Positions 10,253 to 18,860 of a DNA stretch of 64,000 bases are shown piece by piece. The notes beneath the pieces were generated by a model. It ran no database searches, was not told the DNA's origin, and worked only from the letters and a program-made list of their open reading frames with translations. Source of the DNA: Bactrocera neohumeralis. Its lineage: Eukaryota > Arthropoda > Insecta > Diptera > Tephritidae. The position numbers and the translations under genes were made by a program. The DNA is taken from assembly GCF_024586455.1 (NCBI RefSeq), contig NC_065920.1:12858144-12922143 (forward strand). The letters are read 5' to 3'. Position 1 is the stretch's first letter; every line of letters starts with the position of its first letter.

Positions 10253-10345
10253 ATGTTTTAAATTAAAAAAAAAATTATTTGTACTACACTCCATCCGCCA
10301 CCGATCGGCGCAAGCAGTCAACATTTCGTGTCATGATCAAATCCG

Positions 10346-11272
10346 ATGGGCAGCGGAGAAAGTCGACCTCGCTGCAGAGCGGCCTGTGCCAAAACCAGCT
10401 GTTGCAACAGCAGAAGACGCCACCATAGAAGCCGCAGAGCGAAAACTAATGATCCTTGCTACTATTGCTATCCAGAGTGTTGTCCCACTTATCCCGAATT
10501 TACGCTCTCCACCAGCGGCATTTGCTACGTACAGTGCGACTTTTGCTGCCAAATCTATCCCTGCTGTTGTGCGCAATGTCCCAATTGTGGTTGTACGAGA
10601 GTTAAGTGCAAGTCCAAAGAGGTAGAAATTCCGCCGATAGCGTTTTGTCCTTGCTGCCGCCAGGAGGCGCCAAAAGCCAACGGACTACAACATCTTTATA
10701 CACCCAATCCCTGTTGCGCGTGTCAATGCGCAAGCGCAGACCAAGAACAAATCGCCAAATGCTTATTGCGCTCGTATAAACTGTCGCGTGGCAAAGGCCG
10801 AAAATGTTGTCAGTGCAAGCAACGAAAAAGGGAAAAAAGGGGCACACAAAACAGGGAACGAAGTAAGAGCAAGAGTAAGAGCCTTCATTACCCGGCTGAG
10901 CAAAAAGCCCATCCCTCCACTTGTAAGCCCGGCACAAGTGCCGCCTGTTGCTCACCACCACAGCGCGCAGATAATTGTTGTTGCGAGCGCAGTAAAGCAT
11001 CGGTGCCCCCAATTGCAGCGAACCTGAAGGACAGCGCTATACAAACACAACAAAAACAAAGCCAATGTGCGCCTGCGCCGTCTAGTAAAGTCGAATGTCA
11101 ACGAAGTGTTGAGACTTCTTCTCCTAGTAGTAAAGCACGAAAGATACCTCGCACTGCAAATAATCCATCTCAGTTGTGTTGTCCTTGTGGTCGTGAAGTC
11201 GAAATCCGGAATATAACTTACGAACTGCCTGTTTGTCGGGCCGATGATGGAAGCGGTCGTCGCCAGCAGTAA
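10346..11272 (+). CDS. Cys-cluster protein with N-myristoylation motif (cluster gene 4, 308 aa), paralog of gene 1
   Basis: It starts MGSGESRPR, a textbook myristoylation head (Gly2, Ser6, Arg7). Residues 10-104 hold dense Cys groups (SCC, CYYC, ECC, CDFCC, CCCAQCPNCGC, CPCC). Residues 112-158 read NGLQH, CCACQC, then IAKCLLRSY and KCCQCKQRK. Cluster gene 1 has the same order at 135-198 (NGLQH, GCQC, IANAIREY, CKYCACK), so the two are taken as paralogs. The rest (160-308) is basic, Ser/Lys-rich, with scattered Cys (AACC, NCCC, LCCPC). No signal peptide or membrane span. Start context TCCGATGGG; the only earlier nearby ATG (10333) is out of frame. It lies 392 bp after cluster gene 3. Metal binding or disulphide cross-linking is possible. 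Function unknown. Confidence 0.82.
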   Translation: MGSGESRPRCRAACAKTSCCNSRRRHHRSRRAKTNDPCYYCYPECCPTYPEFTLSTSGICYVQCDFCCQIYPCCCAQCPNCGCTRVKCKSKEVEIPPIAFCPCCRQEAPKANGLQHLYTPNPCCACQCASADQEQIAKCLLRSYKLSRGKGRKCCQCKQRKREKRGTQNRERSKSKSKSLHYPAEQKAHPSTCKPGTSAACCSPPQRADNCCCERSKASVPPIAANLKDSAIQTQQKQSQCAPAPSSKVECQRSVETSSPSSKARKIPRTANNPSQLCCPCGREVEIRNITYELPVCRADDGSGRRQQ

Positions 11273-11394
11273 GCGCACAAAACTTTCACAAAATATATAT
11301 GTATTTGGCGCTTTGAAGACACTCCTAATATGCAACGAAAAAAGTGAGTAAAAAAATTTTTTTTTCTTAGTCTGTGTCAATTTAGCCATGTCCG

Positions 11395-11830
11395 TCTGTC
11401 CGTCGAGTTCCCCCTGCGGGTAGGGGGGGAAACCGAATATATCCGTGGTAAGGCATGCCTGTCGTAAGAGGCGACTAATATCCTGGCTACCAGTTCAGAG
11501 CTGTATGGAAGCTCAACTGGTAGTAGCTTCTGCTACGAGGTCTGACCGGAGACTTAATTCTGGTACCACGGGGAGCAGTAGCCCTTGGATATAACTCTAA
11601 TCTGCTCATTGGGTTTGGCCCTTTGTGGAGATTCGTGGTGGTTGTGGTTAAAACCCAAATGCGGGAAGAACTGACCTTGTCAGTTGAATGTGGAGTTGCA
11701 TTGCAACCGGGTGCCGGACCCAAAGCACGGCAGAGGTTTTAGATGGGCCTCGAACCCGACCAACGTGGTTAGTGTGTCTATGCCACACTACCAATTGGTA
11801 CTGAAAATGCTTAGCATTCTCAGGGCACTG
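11395..11830. repeat. Interspersed repeat, copy 1, between cluster genes 4 and 5
   Basis: It contains GGTAAGGCATGCCTGTCGTA followed by AGAGGCGACTAA, then GTCTGACCGGAGACTTAATTC (11540), and ends with GGTTAGTGTGTCTATGCCACA and AATTGGTACTGAAAATGC. The middle and end recur at 12290-12478 with 'GGTGGTTAGTGTGCCCATTCC' and 'ATTAGTACTCAAAATGC'. The blocks resemble the untranslated end of an insect non-LTR element, but I cannot assign the family. No ORF. Confidence 0.6.
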
Positions 11831-12244
11831 ATCAACGCATTATTTTGATCCGCTGTGCTTTTGAGCGCCGTGGAGTAAGGCTGTCGTCAGCAGGTACCCA
11901 CATTAAACACACCAGATGTTGTCCGTCGAGTGACTTACAAGTACATCCGATGCGTTAGGTGTGTTGATGGTAATACAGACTTCAGATTCTCTCTGAGTCT
12001 GGGTTTTCTACTTTCAGGGCATGGGTCTCTGAATGCATTTTTACATCAGAGTCACCTATCTGGTGGGTCGGGGTGTTTTAGTGAGAGCGCGGATCGAGGA
12101 CTGGATGCGTGTTATTGCATGATATACTAGGACATTAGGGATCTGGTTGGTATAGGGATTAGCAGCTGGACTGATGGAAGCTTGGATGTTAGCGGTGTGA
12201 TCACCATTAATCGAGAACTAAGTTTAGTTTCATGTGTGATTTGC

Positions 12245-12480
12245 GTGTGCGTGTAATAACCCTTCATCACCAGCCCAGAGCACAGTGGAGGCTATGGGTA
12301 GTAGTTTCGGCTACGAAGTCTGACCGGAGACTTAATTCTGATACCACCGGAAGTTGGAGCCCTTGAAGTTTGCTCCAACCTGCTCAAGCGGGCTAGCCCT
12401 CGGGCCTCACAACCTACTAAGGTGGTTAGTGTGCCCATTCCACATTGCCGATTAGTACTCAAAATGCGGTGAACCCAAAA
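12245..12480. repeat. Interspersed repeat, copy 2, between cluster genes 4 and 5
   Basis: A second, shorter copy of the repeat at 11395-11830 in the same orientation (shared blocks: GTCTGACCGGAGACTTAATTC and GGTTAGTGTG). Bases 11830-12245 between them carry no recognised feature. The pair accounts for much of the extra length of this intergenic gap. Confidence 0.65.
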
Positions 12481-12678
12481 TTAATTTTTTTTTAACTGAT
12501 CTGAAGTAGCGTAAAACAAAATGTTTTCTGTTTTTTCGACACTGTGGTGAACTTGGTTTTTGACACTCTTTGAGCAAAACAAAACCAATGAAGTGTCTCT
12601 GAGTTTTTATATTCAAAATTTCACTTGTTTGTTTTCTTTTAGTTACTTAATACATGTTTTCTATTAAAAAAATAAATT

Positions 12679-12686
12679 CAAAATTT
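12679..12686 (+). promoter_or_regulatory. CNAAATTY box upstream of cluster gene 5
   Basis: CAAAATTT (TTCAAAATTTTG) lies 95 nt before the ATG at 12774, with another perfect copy at 12614-12621. Both are in sense orientation and downstream of the repeat copy, so the regulatory region is short (about 300 bp) if complete. Confidence 0.4.
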
Positions 12687-12773
12687 TGTTTGTTTAAAAA
12701 AAATCTATAATTTTTCCACAAATCAGTCGTAAAACAACAAAAACTTTCGAATGCAACTGCGCTCCGTTGAGTA

Positions 12774-13241
12774 ATGGGATGTAGAAGTAGTTGTCCATGC
12801 CGGAATGACAGGCGACGTGGTAGAAGTCATGGATCGAGAAGTTCATACGATCATTCAAGTCGCAGTTCGCAGCGCCAACGTTATCCCACGAGTCAACCAT
12901 GCGAGAGAACACGAACGCCCGCGCGTAGACAACCAAAACAGGAATGTTGCTGTAATACCGTAAATCTCTCATATCAATATCCGCAACAACGCCAATATCC
13001 AAGTCCACAACAAACGCAGTCGGATTGTTTTACAGACATTTCGGATATGCTCTCACAATTTTCGAATGTTTCGGAAATGCCGCAGTCCAATATGGATTGT
13101 TGCAGCAACACCACTCAAGGCGAACGCGGCTATGAAAGCGAATGTGATTGTGACAATGTGGTGCAACGAAAAGATGATGTTGGTTGTAAAACGGTGGTTT
13201 GTCTCACCTTCCATCCGCCGCGACGGAGGAAGAACTGTTAA
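12774..13241 (+). CDS. Small Cys/Ser/Arg protein with N-myristoylation/palmitoylation motif (cluster gene 5, 155 aa)
   Basis: It starts MGCRSSCPCRNDRRRGRS: Gly2 and Ser6 fit myristoylation, and Cys3, Cys7 and Cys9 may be palmitoylated. The head resembles cluster gene 2 (MGC, then an Arg/Gly/Ser stretch). Next come a Ser/Arg/Gln/Pro-rich middle with CCC at 58-60 and QYPQQRQYPSPQQ (68-80), a less charged patch FTDISDMLSQFSNVSEM (86-102), CC at 109-110, CDC at 124-126 and Cys138, 143 and 155 (the last residue). No membrane span. Start context GAGTAATGGG. The stop TAA is at 13239. It is the last member of the cluster seen. Function unknown. Confidence 0.77.
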   Translation: MGCRSSCPCRNDRRRGRSHGSRSSYDHSSRSSQRQRYPTSQPCERTRTPARRQPKQECCCNTVNLSYQYPQQRQYPSPQQTQSDCFTDISDMLSQFSNVSEMPQSNMDCCSNTTQGERGYESECDCDNVVQRKDDVGCKTVVCLTFHPPRRRKNC

Positions 13242-13467
13242 TTGATGTAGTGACCGCAGCTCGACTTTATCGACACTTAATCGCTAAAAAATTTCTACAA
13301 GCGCGAGAAACCCGGAAGAATCGAGTAACAAGGTACCGGAAATATAAGAGGTGATGTAAGGAATCATAGCACCATGGGCATAATGCAAACCTGCACTCAT
13401 AGATATTCAACTATCATACATTCATCGACAAAAATGTCACTTTAAAGCGAAGCTCAGTGAAAGCGAG

Positions 13468-13530
13468 GTATGTCTACTTACAATATCAATATTAGAGTTT
13501 TCATAATAACTCTCTACAATTTCCCCACAG
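13468..13530 (+). other. Candidate 63-nt intron
   Basis: AG|GTATGT at 13466-13473 is a near-perfect 5' splice site and TTTCCCCACAG ending at 13530 a strong 3' splice site. The 63-nt length is typical of fly short introns. It could sit in the 3' leader of cluster gene 5 or in a separate small transcript. The ORF at 13470-13673 reads straight through it, so the two interpretations conflict. Confidence 0.4.
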
Positions 13531-13673
13531 TAACACTTTATAATGGCACTTTTGTGGTGATTCTATGTGGATGTGTCTTATTTCTCATATATGCGCATCC
13601 GTATGTAATAGACATAGTTATCGAAGTTTATCGTGGCAATATCTCAACGCAAATGTACTGGATACAACAATAA
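13470..13673 (+). CDS. Possible small single-pass membrane protein (67 aa), uncertain
   Basis: The ORF starts MSTYNINIRV and has one hydrophobic stretch (about residues 27-42, TFVVILCGCVLFLIYA), enough for one membrane span. The stop (TAA 13671-13673) overlaps an AATAAA signal at 13670-13675. No family is recognised and there is no myristoylation head. The ATG overlaps a strong 5' splice site (GTATGT), which argues that this may be an intron rather than a coding start. If bases 13468-13530 are spliced out, the downstream frame has a stop just before the junction, so only the unspliced form codes. It follows cluster gene 5 by 229 bp. Confidence 0.25.
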   Translation: MSTYNINIRVFIITLYNFPTVTLYNGTFVVILCGCVLFLIYAHPYVIDIVIEVYRGNISTQMYWIQQ

Positions 13674-13675
13674 AA
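13670..13675 (+). terminator. Poly(A) signal AATAAA at the end of the coding cluster
   Basis: AATAAA, with another at 13710-13715 (CACAATAAATAC). It is the first canonical signal after cluster gene 5, 429 nt past its stop, and so could end that transcript or the small ORF. Confidence 0.5.
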
Positions 13676-13794
13676 TTATACTTAAATTGTAATCAAATGA
13701 ATCACACAATAAATACATAAATACCATATATTCACACAGATCACAATTGAGCGCGCATTTTAGGTATGTTGCTTGGGTAAAATGAGATATCACC

Positions 13795-14115
13795 GATGCA
13801 CATAGATATGATAAGAAAAGATGAGAAAAGATCAGATGAGATAAGAAGAAATGAGATGAGATCGACTGAGGTAAGACGAGAGGAGATTGAAACAGATGAG
13901 ATGAGATGAGATGACTTTAGTTGAGATAAGATCAGACGACACGCGATGAAACAAGGCAAGACAGACAAGACATGACGTGACAAGGTTATAAAACGAAATA
14001 AAACGTAATGAGACAAGATAAGATGAGATAAGACGAGATAAAAGCGACAGGAGAAGAGTAACGAGACGAGATGAAGTGAATTCGAGTAATATGGGACAAT
14101 GATATACGCGATATT
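13795..14115 (+). repeat. Degenerate GATGA/GAGAT pentamer satellite
   Basis: Bases read as drifting pentamers: GATGAGATAAGA, ATGAGATGAGATG, AGACGAGATAAAA and so on, almost pure purine plus T. The antisense 134-codon ORF (Leu/Ser/His-rich) is a by-product of the repeat. It marks the right border of the coding cluster. Confidence 0.85.
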
Positions 14116-17056
14116 ATCTGATCTTAAATGAGGAGATGACGGCAAAATTATATACTATTGGTATGTGAGTGAAATTAAATGTAATTAGGCCAGAATTACT
14201 GTGACAATTTTTGCGCTATAAAACAAGGTTCGAAAGCGAAATCGTAAGTTTACCACATTCTGAATTTAACAGACAACAAATTTACAGTTCTGTAAGCATT
14301 CTTTTACTAACTTCACTAATAGAGAGAGAAAGCGTGGAACATGCATTCATCACAAAGCAACCGCATAAATTATTTAACAGCATTTGAAGCAAGCTGGAAG
14401 ACGCTAGAACTATAAAAAGACTGTTAAAAATTCGGTCAGTTTCTGATAGTGATGCTTATCACCCGAAAGCGGCAATTGCGTTACCAAAATTCACTGAGCA
14501 AGTGGTGTCGCAGTATCTTCAAAGATTGCGACTAAGATTGACAAGAATCGGCTCACTAGAATTAAAAAAAAATATATTATTATTTTAAAGACCTCTATGG
14601 TTAACCCATGGCTTAATTATTTCATCTGAATACATAAGTAAATGAATGACGTGAATCAAATAAACTTCAGAAATATTTTCATAATTATCTCGCTACCCAC
14701 AAAGCGTGGCAGTTTCTTTATGCCTTTTGGCGCTTTTGTTCAACTGCAATTTCGACGCAATTTACCGTTTCGCAAATGAATTTCAAGGCGAAAATTTTGC
14801 TAAATTTAGTTTATTCTCTTCATTTTTGGCGCAAATTCTTTTTGTTTTTCTTTGGTATTTCTCTTTTGACTGCCATTCATTAATTTTCCTATTCATTACT
14901 GAATTATCTGCCATTAATGCTGGGGTGTTCGTGAAAGGCCACACGGTGTGGAACCGCTCTGCCCGTGCGACGCTACATATAAGTGCGCGCAAAGGGGAGC
15001 GAAGTTCTTGGCGGCAAAGGAAGTGGTTTTAAGTGTGTGCTAAAAGGGGAATAAGTGGATTTTGTTTAATTAATATACACATTGAAGTTATGTGTGAAGT
15101 AGTGAAGGTAGTTTTGCTGGAATTATTATCTGAGGGGGATTTCAAAAAATCGGTTTTGGTTTTGCATATTTATAGAATGTCCGTATATTTGTGAATATTT
15201 GCTACAAAATTGAAGTTTATCCTGCAAACTGTTTCAGAGATATGAGCAACTTTCTCTAATCATCTGCCAGAACCTTCGAAATCACGTGCTTGTATGGAAA
15301 CATTAGAAGAGATATCTTCACCAAATTTTGCATGGATTGCTATCTGATGTAACGGTGCAATCAGCGAAAAAGTTGCGTATATGGGATCTATGCTATAGTG
15401 ATCTATACAAACTAAAACCCCCTTAAGAGATAAGCCCGAGTTATATTGAGTATAACAAATATAGATAAGACGTTGACTGATGTATAGTTTATTTTTTTGG
15501 TCTTTTCTCAGCGAGAGTCCTCGGCAAAGACTTAATAGATTTCTGTTTATGTAAATTTAACTGTAAACATCCGACTTTCTTGTTTGCAATCGAACAACTA
15601 AGATATGCTCTTTAAAAAATTAATCTTTGGAAGATATAACGGACTCAAAAATATAAAGCATCTAGAGAGCTTTTCTTTTAAAAGCTCGAAATCGATTTCT
15701 TGGAAGAAACAGTACGCCAAACATTTCCAAGAAATGGAAAATCTGCTCAAAGAGCTTAATTCAGAAATCAGCATTGATTGGTGAAAAAAGTAAACCGCTC
15801 GAAGCTGACGTATATTCTTTAAAGAGCTCTTCACTGAAATTTCCAAGTTGCAAGCGGAATATTTTTCAATTAAATAGCCGCTAATTAATGCGAAAATGGG
15901 TCAGTCAACGCAACGCAATGCGCAAGTTTAATGCTTTAACACCAAAGACATGCGTTAAACACCAATTAAATGGACGTATTACATATGTTTATGCGACTGT
16001 GTGGGTGCGTGTGTGTATGTTTGTAATTGCCACAAGTCGAGCAAAATCAATGGCTCTCTGCATGCTCGCGCACTTCGCGCTCCTCGGCCACTTCGCTGGC
16101 AATTAAAACTAAAAATTAAATGTGCCGTTAAGTATTGTACGTGTATGCGTAATTACCGTTAAGCGTGCACCACTTGCTGCAAACAGACAATGCAAAAGCG
16201 TCCGATGACCGGAATATAGAATGTCGGCGTGAAATGGCAAACCGAAACCAACAACAAAAATTACAAGTAATACAACAACAACAACAACCTCAACACGTAA
16301 TAGAGAAACGTGGAAAATAAAATTAATTTAAAAAGCATCGGTTAAGTTAATTCGGGTTGTAGTACGTGCGGAAATCCGAAAGGGAAATACGAACACTTGA
16401 CTCGGTGTGTGGCAGCACAAGTCGCAAATTGAACACAATGAACCGCAATTCCGTCGGGTGAAAGTGTTAATTACGAGCACGTTTTCATTCGAAGCTATAA
16501 TCTACATTGTGGTCGTCTGTCGGCACTCGGCTGCGAAAATAGAACGAAAATAGAAATGTGCGCAAGTATTTGTATTTGTATGAGTTCTAGCTGAGTTGAT
16601 GGCATTTCTACGGTAATAAAGTCTTAAAGTGCACTTTATGCGTGAGCATACTTAAGTGATAGCACTCCGGAGGCACAAACGCTTGTTGGCAACGGAAGTG
16701 GATTGGAATTTAATTTTACAGTTCCTCTGTGTCCAAATTTTTTCTTCCACGCTTTAGTAAATCCATGGCACATATCCATTAGTGCGCCACAGAAATGGCA
16801 GCTATTGATTTTATAAGTATTTGACTAGCTCATAAAGAGATCTTTAGTAGATAATCAGGAGCTTTGTTCTCTAAGTTCAAACGAAATAAAATCGGACTCA
16901 CATCGAAAAAATTTGAAATAGTTTGAAAAAAAACTTCACATTAAATATTGTCCCACCTGTAAGTGAGCAAGTAAAATTGATAGGTAAACAACTAACACCC
17001 TTAATATGAGAGGCAGCTAGTTGCCAGTGACCTTTCTCCAACTATAAGCTATAATA
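14116..17056. other. Non-coding stretch with a weak repeat copy
   Basis: No gene recognised. Bases 15225-15420 contain CTTGTATGGAAACATTAGAAGAGATATCTTC and CTATGCTATAGTGATC, a diverged copy of the ~153-bp-unit family. Bases 15880-16560 are less AT-rich, with CAA runs (16270-16290), as in fly regulatory or untranslated DNA. A 108-codon ORF at 14706-15032 has no domain. Confidence 0.45.
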
Positions 17057-17874
17057 TTGGGTAGTCGAAAATGTCTTTTCGCATTTCTAATCATACTTCT
17101 ACTAATACTTTTTTATTTATAATAATAAATAAATAAATAAACAAATATGTACCATTTTGGTCGACAACTTTTTGCCATTTTTTCGCTAGAGACATTATGC
17201 CATCAGTGTAAATCGAAATTTCGAAATTTCCAGAACGGAAGCGAACGAACCATTGTTGTGCTACGCGAACTGATACAGCATCGTCTCCGTAAGCTTTACA
17301 ACTTCCATTGGTGGCTTCCGTGGCATTCTTCCCTTTTTATACAAAAATTTCAAAATATAGCGAATTTCTTTATTCTTCTTAATTGGCGGATGGAGTCATA
17401 TGTAGAAGTTCACGCAAGTGAGGAAAGTTCTCTGATCGCCATTCACTTGGGAGGGGCCAGAAACGATTCTTTTACATATGACTCAAGCAGCTCACTACTT
17501 CCGATCTTTGACCAAGTATCCTCTGGGTAGCCTAAGGACATCCGTTTGAAGGCGAGCTAAAGTGAGAAGGCGAAACAGCCCCTCCGCAGGGTTGTGCGCT
17601 GGGTTTGGGACCCGCCACGTAAAAAATCTTACCAATGAAAATTAGCAATCAGCCTCGGCTGAGAGACCCCCCTTTTTGAATTTCTTTATTATAATCATTC
17701 ATTTTTGAACAGCTGTAACTTTTCTTCCTCGAAATTATTATTATTTTTTTTTGGTTAAATGAAGCTTAAAATCTCACCTTTTTAACACTACATGGTATGC
17801 TTGAAGGCACTGGTGATATTCGACTGCAACGACATCTATTGACAAAATACGAAAAGACTTTTTCGACTACCCAA
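17057..17874 (-). mobile_element. Internally deleted mariner with TA target duplication and nested insertion
   Basis: The left end TTGGGTAGTCGAAAATGTC (17057) and right end GACTTTTTCGACTACCCAA (to 17874) form inverted repeats of about 28 bp, flanked by TA on both sides. Inside, on the minus strand, 17147-17215 matches the transposase C-terminus of the copy at 61210-61290 (VVDQNGTY region), while 17220-17374 matches the N-terminal coding region at 60340-60480. The catalytic centre is deleted, making it non-autonomous. A 303-bp foreign piece (17375-17677) is nested within. The last ~180 bp is the element's 5' untranslated end. Confidence 0.85.
17375..17677. mobile_element. Nested 303-bp insertion with 13-bp target-site duplication
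   Basis: GAATTTCTTTATT occurs exactly at 17362-17374 and 17678-17690, bracketing this piece. Its sequence includes AGGGTTGTGCGCTGGGTTTG, GGGACCCGCCACGTAAAAAA and CAGCCTCGGCTGAGAGACC. A 13-bp duplication and the lack of inverted ends fit target-primed reverse transcription (a SINE or truncated LINE). The family is not known to me. Confidence 0.7.
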
Positions 17875-18299
17875 TATATAATAAGTAGATAGATAAATAG
17901 ATTTTAAATAAACACATTGAATGTACTTGGGACATAAGAAGGCAACTTTCCACCAAAATTTGGTGAAAGAAAAAAATCGTACAAAATAAAAATAAGAAAC
18001 TAAAAATCTTTGTTTTTTTTTTAAATTTTTCATATAAATTTTGAGGTTATATAAAAAAGGCCTGCACACAAAAGTTATAGATCTTTACATTGCCACATAA
18101 CTTTTTCCTATACGATTCGTAGTTTTGCTGAAAATCGCGATAAACCAATCTTAACCTCAAAAATCCAACCAAACCCCTCTTCTTCATTTTCGCGACTTCA
18201 GTTGGCCCGTAAGTTATTTTTTCTACAAGGTTTGTTATTTCGTTCAGTATTGTTTGACATTTCATTATGAAGAAATTTACGCCTGATGGTCAACATAAT
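17875..18299. other. AT-rich stretch, nothing recognised
   Basis: No ORF with a recognisable domain, no repeat shared with other parts of the window, no RNA gene seen. Confidence 0.4.
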
Positions 18300-18860
18300 C
18301 GGCGATGTAAGCCTTGCTAACCTTTTACCTTCCGTTGTGCGAAAGGGGGCTTCCGCAAATCCAAAAATGCTGGTTGCTGATTAATGCTTTCTGAACTTGC
18401 TGGAAGCCCGTAGTTCCAACGACCGAATGCCCAAAGACAGGGGAAACCCTGTACGTGTCCAACCTGTTGGAATTTGGATTGGAGGCCTTTCCGTGCAAGC
18501 TCATGAGCCTTACAATTTCTGACGATTCCGCTGTGACCAGGCAACCAGACAATTTGGATACGAAAGAAGCGTGATACTACTGCTATGTAGTGAGGTCATA
18601 CACTCGCCAATAAGCCACGCATAGACCAGTTTGGTTTTTTGCGATACCAGATGGACAGATGGAGTTCACCTGCTAAGTCCAAGAGGGGTAGTCATCGTTT
18701 AGGAATTTTAGCATACTCTGGAGCCTCACTGTCGATACCTCTTCCAATGTGGGACAAGTGCACAAGTGATGCTCCATTGTTTCCCTGGTGCCCAGCTCTA
18801 GGCATAACCTGCAGTCTTCTCGATCTGTCAGGATTAGCACTCGTTGACTAGCTCACATCA
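18300..18860 (-). mobile_element. Non-LTR retrotransposon relic (RNase H end)
   Basis: The minus strand at 18450-18545 reads PGHSGIVRNCKAHELARKG, the RNase H C-terminal motif of R1/jockey-type ORF2, in the middle of a broken frame. Bases 18700-18840 match the relic at 9290-9430 (ATGCTCCATTGTTTCCCTGG and CTTCTCGATCTGTCAGGA), which corresponds to the terminal ORF2 region. The order suggests rearrangement or two overlapping pieces. Dead. Confidence 0.7.
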
